From contig NZ_CP096980.1 in assembly GCF_002006355.2 (NCBI RefSeq), positions 2,046,001 through 2,110,000 on the forward strand: a DNA stretch of 64,000 nt, written 5' to 3'. Under the pieces are notes generated by a model. That model was not told the origin of the DNA. It did not search any database and worked only from the letters and a program-made list of their open reading frames with translations. Positions 26,829 to 35,705 of this stretch are shown here, in pieces; the stretch's first letter is position 1; the number at the start of each line of letters is the position of its first letter. The DNA is from Clostridium felsineum DSM 794 (GTDB lineage: Bacteria > Bacillota > Clostridia > Clostridiales > Clostridiaceae). The translations under genes were made by a program, and so were the position numbers.

Positions 26829-28079
26829 ATGAAGATTTTGCTTATAGGTTCAGGAGGACGTGAACATGCTATGGCATGGAAAATGGCACAAAATAGCACT
26901 GTTGAAAAAATATATTGTGCACCGGGAAATGGCGGAAGTGCAAAAGAAAATAAATGTGAAAATGTAAACTTAGAAAAAACAGAAGAACTTATAAAGTTTG
27001 CAAAGGAAAATAATATAGATTTAACGGTAGTCGGACCTGAAGCTCCTCTTGTTGAGGGAATAGTTGATGAATTTAAAAAGGCAGGACTTAAAATATTTGG
27101 ACCAGGTAGTTTAGGAGCTAAGCTTGAAGGAAGTAAGTCTTTTTCTAAGGACTTTATGAAAAAATACAATGTTAAAACAGCTGAATATGCAGTCTTTGAA
27201 GATGCTAGTAAATCTCTTTCCTATTTAAAAAGCTGTTCATATCCTATAGTTATAAAGGCAGATGGTTTGGCAGCAGGCAAGGGAGTTGTAATTTGTGAGG
27301 ATTACACTTTAGCAGAAGAAACTATTAAATCCTTTATGGTTGAAGATGTTTTCAAAGGTTCTGGAAAAAAAGTTGTAATTGAAGAATACTTAGAAGGTGT
27401 AGAGGCTTCAATTCTATCAATTACAGATGGAAAAACTATAATTCCTTTTGTGTCTTCAAAGGATCATAAACAAATTTTTGATGACAATAAAGGACCCAAT
27501 ACAGGTGGAATGGGAGCTATTTCTCCAAATCCCTACTGCACAGAAGCTGTACTTAAAAGTTTTAATGAAGAAATTTTAAAGCCTACTTTGGTAGGTATTC
27601 AAGAAGAAAGAATGGATTTTGTTGGAATAATTTTCTTTGGACTTATGATAACAAAAAAAGGAGTATATCTTCTTGAATACAATGTTAGACTTGGAGATCC
27701 AGAAACACAAGTAGTTTTATACTTAATGAAAAGTGATTTTGTTGATTTAATAAATGCTGCAATAGACAAAAAACTTAGTGATTTTGATTTAAAGTGGCAT
27801 GAAGGAAATGCTTGCTGTGTAGTTGCTTCTTCAAAGGGATATCCTAAAAAATATAATACGGGTTATGAAATAAGTGGAATAGATGATGCAGGGGATAAAG
27901 TATTTTGTGCAGGTGTTAAGTTAGAGGATGGAGTGTATAAAACCTCAGGGGGAAGAGTTTTGTGCGCAACTGCTAAAGGAACTACTTTAGACGAAGCTAT
28001 AGAAAGAGCTTATAGGGATATAGAAAAAATTAAATTTGACGGAATTTACTATAGAAAAGATATTGGAAGAGCAAAATAG
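26829..28079 (+). CDS. purD: Phosphoribosylamine-glycine ligase
   Basis: PurD ligates glycine to phosphoribosylamine. The 416 residues have the ATP-grasp plan: KILLIGSGGREHAMAWKM, VVGPEAPLVEGIVDEF, IKADGLAAGKGVVIC, PNTGGMGAISPNP and NVRLGDPETQVVLYLM. A TTTGGAGGT ribosome site precedes the ATG. It is the last gene of the purE-C-F-M-N-H-D run; purL, purQ, purK and purB are not in the window. Confidence 0.96.
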   Translation: MKILLIGSGGREHAMAWKMAQNSTVEKIYCAPGNGGSAKENKCENVNLEKTEELIKFAKENNIDLTVVGPEAPLVEGIVDEFKKAGLKIFGPGSLGAKLEGSKSFSKDFMKKYNVKTAEYAVFEDASKSLSYLKSCSYPIVIKADGLAAGKGVVICEDYTLAEETIKSFMVEDVFKGSGKKVVIEEYLEGVEASILSITDGKTIIPFVSSKDHKQIFDDNKGPNTGGMGAISPNPYCTEAVLKSFNEEILKPTLVGIQEERMDFVGIIFFGLMITKKGVYLLEYNVRLGDPETQVVLYLMKSDFVDLINAAIDKKLSDFDLKWHEGNACCVVASSKGYPKKYNTGYEISGIDDAGDKVFCAGVKLEDGVYKTSGGRVLCATAKGTTLDEAIERAYRDIEKIKFDGIYYRKDIGRAK

Positions 28080-28091
28080 GGAATATAGCTA

Positions 28092-28120
28092 TTTACATTT
28101 GAAAAAATAAGTGGTAGCAT
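28092..28120 (+). promoter_or_regulatory. Promoter of the thiamine-regulated operon
   Basis: TTTACA and TAGCAT with a 17-base spacer lie just upstream of the riboswitch, giving a start near 28127. Confidence 0.5.
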
Positions 28121-28149
28121 AAAGATGCTGACAAAATTTAATATGTAAA

Positions 28150-28245
28150 TTAGTGCTAGGGGTGCCTTTTGGCTGAGAGAAGTTATAAAAACTTTAACCC
28201 TTTGAACCTGATTCGGTTAATTCTGACGAAGGAAAGCTTTTATAA
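28150..28245 (+). promoter_or_regulatory. TPP riboswitch (THI element)
   Basis: The conserved TPP aptamer segments are present in order: aggggtgcc, ggctgagaga, taaccctttgaacctgat, then ggttaattctgacgaaggaaagc. It lies between purD and the TatD-type gene and is followed by a terminator hairpin. The segment tagtgct at its 5' side (28151-28157) is complementary to agcacta (28257-28263) in the terminator, so an antiterminator that is broken when TPP binds can be drawn. Confidence 0.95.
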
Positions 28246-28254
28246 CGTTAACTT

Positions 28255-28288
28255 AAAGCACTATGTTTATAGTGCTTTTATTTTTTTA
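28255..28288 (+). terminator. Riboswitch-controlled terminator
   Basis: A perfect 10-base stem, aaagcactat with atagtgcttt, and a gttt loop are followed by tattttttta. It lies directly before the ribosome site of the first gene and is the natural expression platform of the TPP riboswitch. Confidence 0.85.
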
Positions 28289-28302
28289 TTAGGGAGAAAA
28301 AA

Positions 28303-29040
28303 ATGTTTGTAGATGCACATAATCATTTGGACTTTTTTGAGAGTAAAGAAAAACTAGACAAGGCATTAGGCATTATAAGAAATGAAGAAATACTTACACT
28401 TGGATGTTCCATGGATTGTAAAAGTTATGAATTTACGAAAAAACTAGCCGTGAAAAATAAAAATATTATTCCTTGCTTTGGTATTCATCCTTCTAAAGCT
28501 CATGAAAATTATAAAAAACTTGATAAATTTCATGAATATATAAAGGAGAGCAGAATAATAGGAGAAATAGGGCTTGATTATGTATGGGTTAAGGAAAAGG
28601 AAAAATATCCTTATATGAAAAAAGTTTTTATATATTTCTTAGAGCAAGCCAGAAGATACAATAAAATAACTAATATACATACAAAGGGTGCAGAAGGAGA
28701 AATATATAATTATATAAAAAAGTATAAGCTTAAAACACCTATAATTCACTGGTACAGCGGTGATAAAGACACTTTAAGAAAGCTTTTAGAATATGGCTGC
28801 TATTTTACTATAAGTGTTGATATTGAATATTCTAAGCTTTCTAAGGAAATTGTTCAATTCCTTCCTCTTGATAAAATACTAACAGAAACAGATGGACCAA
28901 CTTCTCTTCAGTGGGTCAATGGAAGATATGGTTATCCAAGTGTAATTAAAGACATAGTAAAGGAAATAGCTAAAATAAAAAAGGTTAAAGAAGGTGAAGT
29001 TGAAAAAAGCATATTGAATAATTTTAAATCATTAATTTAA
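28303..29040 (+). CDS. TatD-family metal-dependent hydrolase in a TPP-regulated operon
   Basis: A 245-residue TIM-barrel amidohydrolase of the TatD type: DAHNHLD (metal-binding HxH), GIHPSKAH, GEIGLDY, NIHTKGAEGE, the IIHWYSG histidine and TETDGP with the metal aspartate. TatD proteins are usually DNases or hydrolases of unknown substrate. Here it is the first gene under a TPP riboswitch, followed by thiamine-precursor transport genes, so a role in salvage of a pyrimidine precursor is an inference from context. Known salvage hydrolases such as YlmB belong to a different family. AGGGAGAAA precedes the ATG. Confidence 0.8.
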   Translation: MFVDAHNHLDFFESKEKLDKALGIIRNEEILTLGCSMDCKSYEFTKKLAVKNKNIIPCFGIHPSKAHENYKKLDKFHEYIKESRIIGEIGLDYVWVKEKEKYPYMKKVFIYFLEQARRYNKITNIHTKGAEGEIYNYIKKYKLKTPIIHWYSGDKDTLRKLLEYGCYFTISVDIEYSKLSKEIVQFLPLDKILTETDGPTSLQWVNGRYGYPSVIKDIVKEIAKIKKVKEGEVEKSILNNFKSLI

Positions 29041-29058
29041 GAAAGAAGGATTTGTATT

Positions 29059-29352
29059 ATGAAACCAGTTGTAAATGTAAGCTTGCAGGTACTTCCAGTT
29101 GTTGAGGAAAAAAGACTATATGAGGTAGTTGATAAGGTAATAGAATACATAAAAGCTTCAGGTGTAAAGTATATAGTTGGACCTATGGAAACTACTATGG
29201 AAGGTGATTTAGATACACTCATGGAAATAGTAAAAAAGGCTCAGGAAATATGCATTAAGGAAGGCTCAGAGAGAGTTGCATCTGTTGTAAAAATAGATTA
29301 TAAGGCTGAAGGCGTGACTATGAATGAAAAAGTGGGAAAATATAAAGAATAA
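29059..29352 (+). CDS. Thiamine-binding protein of the MTH1187/YkoF type
   Basis: A 97-residue protein with the MTH1187 (DUF77) pattern: NVSLQVLPVVEEKRLYEVVD, IKASGVKYIVGPMETTMEGD and a late SVVKIDYK. Members bind thiamine or its pyrimidine part and occur with thiamine-precursor transporters. The 3' end overlaps the start of the permease gene by 29 bases, so the genes are coupled. Confidence 0.85.
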   Translation: MKPVVNVSLQVLPVVEEKRLYEVVDKVIEYIKASGVKYIVGPMETTMEGDLDTLMEIVKKAQEICIKEGSERVASVVKIDYKAEGVTMNEKVGKYKE

Positions 29353-30076
29353 ATTATATCCAGTAGCCGCTATAATAATTGTAATAGCAATGTGGCAGTT
29401 TATAGTGGATTTTAGAAAAATACCAGGGTATATAATTCCATCACCTAAGGATATATACCTAACATTAATTAGTGAGTTCAATGTGATAATTGACAACACG
29501 AAAGTTACAATTTATGAAGCACTTGTGGGATTTCTTATTTCTATAATTTTTGCTTTTATACTTGCTATAATAATGGATAGTTTTAAGGTTATTAGAAAGG
29601 CCATTTATCCTATAGTTGTTATCTCACAAACTATACCAACCATAGCAATTGCACCACTTTTTATAATATGGTTTGGCTTTGGTCCGCTGCCTAAGATAAT
29701 AGTGGTTGTAATAACTTGTTTTTTTCCTATAGCAATAAGTCTTGTGGATGGTTTTGAAAAAATTGATAAAGACTATATAAATCTATTTAAAAGTATGAAA
29801 GCATCTAAACTTCAAATTTTCTATCATTTAAAGCTTCCATCCGCTATGGTAAATTTATTTTCTGGAATTAAAATAGCATGTACCTATATGATTATGGCAG
29901 CAGTTATAGGTGAATGGTTAGGTGGAGATGGAGGCATAGGTGTTTATATGGTAAGAGCAAAAAATGCCTATGCGCTAGACAAGGTTTTTGCAGCAATTGT
30001 CGTCATTGTGGTTATAAGTATAGTGTTAATTTATATTGTAGATTTTATCCAAAAGAAGATAATTCATTGGAAATAA
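29324..30076 (+). CDS. thiX: ABC transporter permease, ThiX type
   Basis: A 250-residue inner-membrane permease of the SsuC/TauC/ThiX type with about six membrane segments. The EAA-loop is in EKIDKDYINLFKSMKASKLQ followed by IFYHLKLPSAMVNLFSGIKI. Together with the next two genes it forms a complete importer (permease, lipoprotein, ATPase). Substrate assignment to a hydroxymethylpyrimidine-type thiamine precursor rests on the upstream TPP riboswitch and the NMT1-like binding protein. Confidence 0.87.
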   Translation: MKKWENIKNKLYPVAAIIIVIAMWQFIVDFRKIPGYIIPSPKDIYLTLISEFNVIIDNTKVTIYEALVGFLISIIFAFILAIIMDSFKVIRKAIYPIVVISQTIPTIAIAPLFIIWFGFGPLPKIIVVVITCFFPIAISLVDGFEKIDKDYINLFKSMKASKLQIFYHLKLPSAMVNLFSGIKIACTYMIMAAVIGEWLGGDGGIGVYMVRAKNAYALDKVFAAIVVIVVISIVLIYIVDFIQKKIIHWK

Positions 30077-30090
30077 GGAGAGCGATTAAA

Positions 30091-31089
30091 GTGAAAAAGA
30101 AAAGAATATTATCATTAATATCTGCAGTTGTTATGACAGCAATTGCTATTACAGGGTGTGCATCTAGTAGCAGTTCAAGTACTAAATTAGATAAAACGAC
30201 TGTAATACTAGATTGGACACCGAATACAAATCATACTGGAATGTATGTAGCTTTAGATAAAGGTTACTATAAAGAAGAGGGTTTAGATGTAAAAATTCAA
30301 CAGCCTTCAAGTGGCAGTGTTACTAATCTAATTGCTACTAATAAAGGAGATTTTGGTGTAAGCTATCAGGAAGATGTAACTTATGCTTTAACAAGTAAAA
30401 CGCCACTTCCTATTAAGGCAATTGCAGCAGTTTTACAGCACAATACCTCTGGATTTGCAGCACCTAAAAGTAAAAATATTAAATCTATTAAGGATGCAGA
30501 AGGAAAAGTTTATGGTGGCTGGGGTTCACCTTCAGAGGAAGCAGTCATAAAGGCTATAATGGAGAAAAATGGAGCGGATTTTAGTAAGCTTAAAATAGTT
30601 AATATAGGAAATGATGATTACTTTGCAGCTACGAAAAAGAACGTGGATTTTGCTTGGATATTTGAGGGCTGGACAGGAATTGAAGCCAAATTAAAGGGTA
30701 TTGATTTAGATTATGTAGCAGTTAAAGATTTAGATCCAGCACTTGATTATTATACCCCAGTTATAATAACAAATAATAAGATATTAAAAGAGAATCCAGA
30801 TAAAGCTAAGAAATTTATGCGTGCTACAAAAGAAGGATATCAGTATGCAGCTAAACATCCAGAAGAAAGTGCAAAAATACTAAGAAAATATGCACCTGAA
30901 ATAGATGAAAAATTAGCAGTAGAAAGTCAAAAATACATGGCAACTCATTATGCAGATGATATGTCAAAATGGGGAGAAATGAAGCCTAGTGTTTGGAAAA
31001 ATTATGCTGATTTCCTAAAGAGCAAGGGGCTTATAAAGAAGGAGCTAAATGTTAAAGATGCATTCACAAATCAATTCTTATCAAAATAA
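30091..31089 (+). CDS. thiY: Substrate-binding lipoprotein of a thiamine-precursor transporter, ThiY type
   Basis: A 332-residue NMT1/THI5-like periplasmic-binding-fold protein. The signal peptide ends in a lipobox with Cys23 (AITGC), followed by a serine-rich linker. LDWTPNTNHTGMYVALDKGY and the later GGWGSPSEEAVI resemble THI5/ThiY proteins that bind pyrimidine precursors. The GTG start follows TAAGGAGAGCG; the frame stays open upstream inside thiX, but that part is not protein-like. The 3' end overlaps thiZ by 41 bases. Confidence 0.88.
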   Translation: MKKKRILSLISAVVMTAIAITGCASSSSSSTKLDKTTVILDWTPNTNHTGMYVALDKGYYKEEGLDVKIQQPSSGSVTNLIATNKGDFGVSYQEDVTYALTSKTPLPIKAIAAVLQHNTSGFAAPKSKNIKSIKDAEGKVYGGWGSPSEEAVIKAIMEKNGADFSKLKIVNIGNDDYFAATKKNVDFAWIFEGWTGIEAKLKGIDLDYVAVKDLDPALDYYTPVIITNNKILKENPDKAKKFMRATKEGYQYAAKHPEESAKILRKYAPEIDEKLAVESQKYMATHYADDMSKWGEMKPSVWKNYADFLKSKGLIKKELNVKDAFTNQFLSK

Positions 31090-31807
31090 TAATAGAGTAA
31101 AGGTTATAGAAATCAAAAATATAACTAAAAGCTTTGATAAAGAAATTATACTAAAGGATGTTTCACTTTGCGTAAATAAAGGAGAATTTGTTTCGATTGT
31201 AGGACCTAGTGGCTCGGGTAAAAGTACTTTATTTAATATAATAGCGTCACTTATAGAAGTTGATAAGGGAGAAGTTAAAGTTTCTTCAGATATAGGTTAT
31301 ATGCAGCAAAAGGATTTATTAATGCCTTGGAAAACAGTTTTAAATAATGTTGTACTGCCACTTGACTTAAAGGGTGAAAATAAAAAGCAATCTAGATTAG
31401 AGGCTAAAAAGTATATTGAAATTATGGGCCTTAAAGGTTATGAAAATAAATATCCTTATGAGCTTTCTGGAGGGATGAAACAAAGGGCGAGTTTTCTTAG
31501 AACCTTTCTATCCTCAAGTGAAATAATGCTTCTCGATGAACCTTTTGGTGCACTTGATTCAATAACAAAAGGTAATATGCAGAAATGGATTCTTAAAATG
31601 AAAGATGTGCTTAAGAGAACTATACTTTTTATAACTCATGATATTGAAGAAGCTGTGCTTTTATCAGATAGAATATATGTACTGGGGTCAAAGCCGGGAA
31701 AGATAAAAGAGGAATTTAATATAGAATTTTTAAAAGAAGATAAAATAAAAAGGGAATTTTCCAAGGAATTACTAGAATATAAGAATAAAATAATTGAATT
31801 ATTATAA
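31049..31807 (+). CDS. thiZ: ABC transporter ATPase, ThiZ type
   Basis: A 252-residue nucleotide-binding subunit: Walker A GPSGSGKST, Q-loop YMQQKDLLMPWKT, signature LSGGMKQR, Walker B IMLLDEPFGALDS and the switch histidine in FITHDIEEA. The ATG lies within thiY, behind GAAGGAGCT; a second ATG three codons later is also possible. It is the last gene before the terminator at 31809. Confidence 0.9.
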   Translation: MLKMHSQINSYQNNNRVKVIEIKNITKSFDKEIILKDVSLCVNKGEFVSIVGPSGSGKSTLFNIIASLIEVDKGEVKVSSDIGYMQQKDLLMPWKTVLNNVVLPLDLKGENKKQSRLEAKKYIEIMGLKGYENKYPYELSGGMKQRASFLRTFLSSSEIMLLDEPFGALDSITKGNMQKWILKMKDVLKRTILFITHDIEEAVLLSDRIYVLGSKPGKIKEEFNIEFLKEDKIKREFSKELLEYKNKIIELL

Positions 31808-31808
31808 A

Positions 31809-31834
31809 TTTTAGCGGCAGAGATGCCGCTAAAA
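31809..31834. terminator. Bidirectional terminator between convergent units
   Basis: A perfect 11-base stem, ttttagcggca with tgccgctaaaa, and a gaga loop; A and T runs on both sides allow termination in both directions. Confidence 0.85.
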
Positions 31835-31841
31835 TTTGCTT

Positions 31842-32696
31842 TTATTTTGATTTAAAAGGACAATGTCTATGTCTAGAAAGTCCTCTAAATCTTGGTATAC
31901 ACTTATTTACATCTATTACTGTAGGTATAAAAACTCCAGTTTTATTTTTTATGAATTGATTGACCTGTACATCTGTACCATTAGTTAATTGAATAAATTG
32001 AAATTTGTAATCATTTCCATCTGTACCTGTAACATAAATATTTTTTATATATCCATCCTTTTCTGTAGGGTGTCTTTCTTTTATTAGATGACACCAATCA
32101 CCATAGGTTGTATCTACATAAAATTCTGCATTATGCATCCAACCATGATAAGGTGCACATAGAAAATCCTCTCCACGTAAATCAATATCAGAAATTTTAT
32201 AATTACCATTTTCATAGATTAGGTATATAAAGCCATAATAATAGGCAAAGCTAGTGTTTCCTTTTACAGAAGGCTCTATGGTTTCTATTTCAAAAAAATA
32301 TCTATAAATATCCGGAGAGTTAGTATTGTAAAGTCTATGAAGTTTTATTAAATTTATATGACCAACCTCGTTAAAAACACTAAGGTAATTGTTGTAATCA
32401 ACTCTTTTTTTAAAATCATCATTAAAAAAGTTGTAGGATATAGGATAGGGTGCTTTACTATTTCCAATACTTCCACAACCACCTGTTGTTATTGAGGATG
32501 CTTCTCTTAAAAGGCTGAAATAGTTTATTATTGTGTTCTCCTCGGAATTGAACAAATAATTTGGCAACTTTATATCATTATAATTCCCAAAGTATTTATC
32601 AAAAAATTTATAATCAAAGTCCTTTATATTTATAGCAACTAATTTAGAAGGTCTAAAGTACTGTTCGTTAAAATTTAAAACCTCTGAATCATCCAT
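31842..32696 (-). CDS. Hypothetical protein
   Basis: A 284-residue protein with no recognised domain. It is acidic to neutral, rich in Tyr, Phe and Asn, and has no signal peptide or membrane segment, so it is probably cytoplasmic. Aromatic motifs such as CAPYHGWMHNAEFYVD and YGDWCHLIKERHPTEKDGY stand out, and the C-terminus is basic (RFRGLSRHRHCPFKSK). The ATG chosen follows a GAGGT ribosome site; an ATG four codons upstream has none. It lies about 80 bases behind the methyltransferase gene on the same strand and may be co-transcribed. Confidence 0.6.
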   Translation of the reverse strand: MDDSEVLNFNEQYFRPSKLVAINIKDFDYKFFDKYFGNYNDIKLPNYLFNSEENTIINYFSLLREASSITTGGCGSIGNSKAPYPISYNFFNDDFKKRVDYNNYLSVFNEVGHINLIKLHRLYNTNSPDIYRYFFEIETIEPSVKGNTSFAYYYGFIYLIYENGNYKISDIDLRGEDFLCAPYHGWMHNAEFYVDTTYGDWCHLIKERHPTEKDGYIKNIYVTGTDGNDYKFQFIQLTNGTDVQVNQFIKNKTGVFIPTVIDVNKCIPRFRGLSRHRHCPFKSK

Positions 32697-32778
32697 ATAT
32701 AACCTCATACTATTATTGGTACATTAATAGTATATTTAAAACCTTAATAGTTGGTTAATAAAAGCATGAAGTTTCATC

Positions 32779-33390
32779 TTACCATATAAAAGGAAATAGG
32801 CAGTAGGTCCTTTTTTTATAATCATCAAATTCTTGTTTAAAATGTTCCTTTAAAGCTTTTTCTTCAATCTTTATTCTAATTCCATAGCAGAATATACAAA
32901 TGATTAATACCACAATAGGTGCAAAAAAATTTCTAAATGAACATGCTATACCTACAAGACTAAGTATACTTCCCGTATAAGCTGGATTTCTTACATATCG
33001 GTAAAAGCCTTTTTGTATTAGATGCTGGTCAGATGTAGTTTGTACTGATAATGTAAAAGCCTTTTTTAATGTCCATACAGAATAGGAGCGGATTATTGTA
33101 CCGGCTATTATTAATAAAATTCCTATATAGTAGAATACATGAGGAATAGTTAATCTTATTATATTAAAATCTGTAAAGTAAAAACCTACATAAAGGCTTA
33201 AAAAATATCCTAAAATTATTAGCCAAATTGAGCCTTTATCAGATTTTTTATTGCCGTTTCTCCCTCCCTTTGCAGTAAATATCCATATTAAAAATTCACA
33301 TAAAAACATAAATCCTATTGAATAAAGAAATACATTATGTTCGAATGTATTATTAATTTTTGAAGCATCGAAAATATCCAAGAATATCAC
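32779..33390 (-). CDS. Membrane methyltransferase of the isoprenylcysteine carboxyl methyltransferase family
   Basis: A 203-residue protein with about five membrane segments. The conserved ICMT/PEMT C-terminal region is clear: LIQKGFYRYVRNPAYTGS (the R.P.Y.G pattern that binds SAM) and KIEEKALKEHFKQEFDDYKK. Bacterial members methylate unknown, probably lipid-like, substrates. The start is uncertain: GTG at the listed end, or TTG three codons later with GGAG at better spacing. Confidence 0.78.
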   Translation of the reverse strand: MIFLDIFDASKINNTFEHNVFLYSIGFMFLCEFLIWIFTAKGGRNGNKKSDKGSIWLIILGYFLSLYVGFYFTDFNIIRLTIPHVFYYIGILLIIAGTIIRSYSVWTLKKAFTLSVQTTSDQHLIQKGFYRYVRNPAYTGSILSLVGIACSFRNFFAPIVVLIICIFCYGIRIKIEEKALKEHFKQEFDDYKKRTYCLFPFIW

Positions 33391-33472
33391 TCCATCTCAC
33401 AAATTATTTCCTTTAGTAATTACTATTTTATGAATTTATGATATAGGTTTAAAGATGCCATAAGTAACAAGT

Positions 33473-33519
33473 AAAATAAAAAAATAAGTATATACATTAC
33501 TTTAGTAACATATATACTT
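33473..33519 (-). terminator. Terminator after the response regulator gene
   Basis: Read on the minus strand, aagtatata...gttact pairs with agtaat...tatatactt (one mismatch), followed by a T-rich stretch attttttt. It closes the two-component operon. Confidence 0.75.
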
Positions 33520-33532
33520 CAAATTTGTGTTA

Positions 33533-34174
33533 TTATTTTAAAGATTCTATATACAGAGCTGAAAGTTGAGTTCTTCTTTCAAGATTTAACTTTTTTAATA
33601 TTTTAGAGATACAATTTTTTACGGTACCTTCTGAAATAAATAGAATCTCAGATATTTGTTTATTACTATTACCATTGACAACGAGTTTTGTTATTTCTTT
33701 TTCTCTTTCAGTAAGAGAGTCTAGAAGAATATTTTCTTTTTTATTAGTTTTATTAGATAAATTCAGTGCATTTACAAGTTTTGAGGTTACTACAGGATCA
33801 AACATCATTTTATCCTCATAAGCCTCTTTGATACTTTTAAGTATATAATCTATTTCACTATCCTTTAAAAGGTAGCCGCTTATGCCATTTTTTATTCCAT
33901 CAAATATGTAATTATCTTCATCAAAAGTTGTAAGTATGATTATTTTTACCTTTGGATATTGTTTTTTTACAAGTTTAGTTGTTTTTATACCGTCTAGCTT
34001 AGGCATTCTAACATCCATTAGTATAACATCAACAATGTGTTTGTTTAAGTTTTCTATAACTTCATATCCATTTTCTGCTTCACAAAGTACTTCTATACTA
34101 TCATCAAGACTTAATATTTTTTTTAATCCCTCTCTTACAATAGTTTGATCGTCTGCAATCATAACCCTAATCAT
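33533..34174 (-). CDS. NarL/LuxR-family response regulator
   Basis: A 213-residue regulator: an N-terminal receiver with IADDQ acidic residues and phosphoacceptor Asp54 in ILMDVRMPKLDG, the conserved Lys in YLLKDSE, and a C-terminal LuxR-type helix-turn-helix (LTEREKEITKLVVNGNSNKQ, EGTVKNCISKILKKL). The start overlaps the kinase gene by 8 bases; the ATG after GGGGGTG is preferred to a GTG three codons upstream. Together with the kinase it forms a two-component system. Targets are unknown; the GH31 gene next to it is a candidate by position only. Confidence 0.92.
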   Translation of the reverse strand: MIRVMIADDQTIVREGLKKILSLDDSIEVLCEAENGYEVIENLNKHIVDVILMDVRMPKLDGIKTTKLVKKQYPKVKIIILTTFDEDNYIFDGIKNGISGYLLKDSEIDYILKSIKEAYEDKMMFDPVVTSKLVNALNLSNKTNKKENILLDSLTEREKEITKLVVNGNSNKQISEILFISEGTVKNCISKILKKLNLERRTQLSALYIESLK

Positions 34175-35303
34175 TTGAAACACCCCCTGGTATTTTAAGG
34201 TTTATTGTAAATCCTTTTTTATTTGAACTTTGGAAGGTTACCTCTCCATTTAAAGTCTCTGTCCTTTTTTTTATTCCATTAAGACCATTTGATGAGTTGA
34301 TTTCACAGCAGCCATTACCATTATCTTGTATAATTAGTTCTATATCTGAATTGATGAAACTTAAATCTATATTAATTTCAGTGGAATTACCATGTTTCAA
34401 ACTATTTGTGATGCCTTCTTTTATTATTTTTATAATATTATTTTTTATTTCCATAGGGGACTTGTCTATATTATTATCATAATTAAAGTTGATTTTCACT
34501 ATGTTTAGCTTGTTGAATTTTTCGATTATAGTATTAATTTCTTTTTTGAAATCACAATACTCATCTAATTTCTTTATATTGTAAACAGTAGATCTTAAAG
34601 TAACTACACTTTCTTTTATAACAGCATCTATATCATCTAATTCTTTATTTATATCAGCTTTATCTTTTATAGCCTTCAAATATTTTATATTCATTGAAAG
34701 AGCCATGAGGGAATGACCTATGGAATCGTGTAGTTCTTGAGAAATTCTATTTCTTTCCTCATATAATAAAAATTCCCTTTCATTGAAGGAGTATTCTATG
34801 AGATCAGCATTAATTATTTTAATTTTATCTCTTTCATCTTTGAATTTGTGTACAAGAGTAAAAACAAACAGAACGATTAAATATAAAATAATTGAATACG
34901 TAATTGAGTTGATTTTTTCATGCACAGGATATTTTGTAAAAAATAATATTCTAGGAATAATTACGATCATATAGGTTATAGAATGCAAAATAATAAGAAA
35001 TCTTTTGAATAATACATTTTTTATTTCAAATATATCATCCAATATAACAAAATAATAGACATTATCACAACTTCCAAAAAGCCATATAAATGCATAAATT
35101 ATAATAGAGATACTTATAAATAGTGTAGTGTTTTTTTTGCTTTTAACATTATAGGCAATTAGAAAAATACTAAGTAAAATTAAGAGAAAATAATTAACAA
35201 TAACTACTTTAGAATTTATATAAATGGTTAATATAGTAAAGATTAAAAGAGCATATCTAAATTTGGATTTGATGATATCCCATAAAAAAATAAGTTTATT
35301 CAT
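34167..35303 (-). CDS. Sensor histidine kinase, NarL-type partner (HisKA_3)
   Basis: A 378-residue membrane kinase. About six hydrophobic segments fill residues 15-160 with short loops and no large external sensor domain. The HisKA_3 dimerisation helix has the phospho-His in ELHDSIGHSLMALSMN, and the ATPase domain has NSLKHGNSTEIN and QDNGNGC (N and G1 boxes). This layout is typical of DesK/LiaS-like kinases that sense membrane state or small molecules within the membrane. It is first in the operon with the regulator. About 470 bases separate it from the divergent GH31 gene. Confidence 0.9.
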   Translation of the reverse strand: MNKLIFLWDIIKSKFRYALLIFTILTIYINSKVVIVNYFLLILLSIFLIAYNVKSKKNTTLFISISIIIYAFIWLFGSCDNVYYFVILDDIFEIKNVLFKRFLIILHSITYMIVIIPRILFFTKYPVHEKINSITYSIILYLIVLFVFTLVHKFKDERDKIKIINADLIEYSFNEREFLLYEERNRISQELHDSIGHSLMALSMNIKYLKAIKDKADINKELDDIDAVIKESVVTLRSTVYNIKKLDEYCDFKKEINTIIEKFNKLNIVKINFNYDNNIDKSPMEIKNNIIKIIKEGITNSLKHGNSTEINIDLSFINSDIELIIQDNGNGCCEINSSNGLNGIKKRTETLNGEVTFQSSNKKGFTINLKIPGGVSND

Positions 35304-35524
35304 ATATTTAAGCTATCCTTTCTTTTATAAGATTCATATTGCCTTGTTAAGAATAATTCTTGGAGATATAAGAATAAGTTAATTCTACAATACATTAAAA
35401 TTTTTTACAATAAAGAAGAGGGGATTATGCAAAGTATAATGCATAATTATATAAATGAGTGAAACCGGTATAATAGAACAAGACTTAAACGTACAATTAT
35501 TTGTAATAAATATTAAAAAAAGTA

Positions 35525-35553
35525 TTTACAATTTGTGTAACAAGAGGTATAAT
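35525..35553 (+). promoter_or_regulatory. Promoter of the GH31 gene
   Basis: TTTACA, a 17-base spacer and a consensus TATAAT, giving a leader of about 210 bases. The rest of the 35304-35770 gap is AT-rich, with the minigene and cre site listed separately. Confidence 0.65.
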
Positions 35554-35623
35554 TAACTTGAAGTTAAGGATTATCAAAATAAAAATGTAAAAAAAATCAA
35601 TAAACTTAACTTTAAATCACATT

Positions 35624-35644
35624 TAAGGAGGTGAAATGAGTTAG
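35624..35644 (+). other. Leader minigene: strong ribosome site, ATG, one codon, stop
   Basis: AAGGAGGTG, the best ribosome site in the area, is followed by ATG AGT TAG. It lies in the leader of the GH31 transcript, about 130 bases before the real start. It could be a relic or a ribosome-loading element that affects mRNA stability; nothing more can be said from the sequence. Confidence 0.4.
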
Positions 35645-35691
35645 CACTTATGTAAAAAAATAAATACTATAATAATTATTTTGTACATTTG

Positions 35692-35705
35692 TGCAATCGG
35701 TTGCA
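35692..35705 (+). promoter_or_regulatory. Catabolite-responsive element (cre) for CcpA
   Basis: TGCAATCGGTTGCA matches the consensus TGNAANCGNTTNCA at every fixed position. It lies about 140 bases downstream of the -10 and 66 bases before the GH31 start, a position compatible with a transcription roadblock. It fits glucose repression of a starch- or glucan-degrading enzyme. Confidence 0.75.

Noticed and set aside
29914..30090. Longer N-terminus of the ThiY lipoprotein reaching into thiX
   Set aside because: The GTG at 30091 has a ribosome site and begins a perfect signal peptide with lipobox; the upstream part is thiX read in another frame.
35461..35476. Second cre site and promoter (gtgaaaccgg followed by TATAAT)
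   Set aside because: The cre match has two mismatches at fixed positions and there is no acceptable -35 for this -10; the promoter at 35525 is much better.
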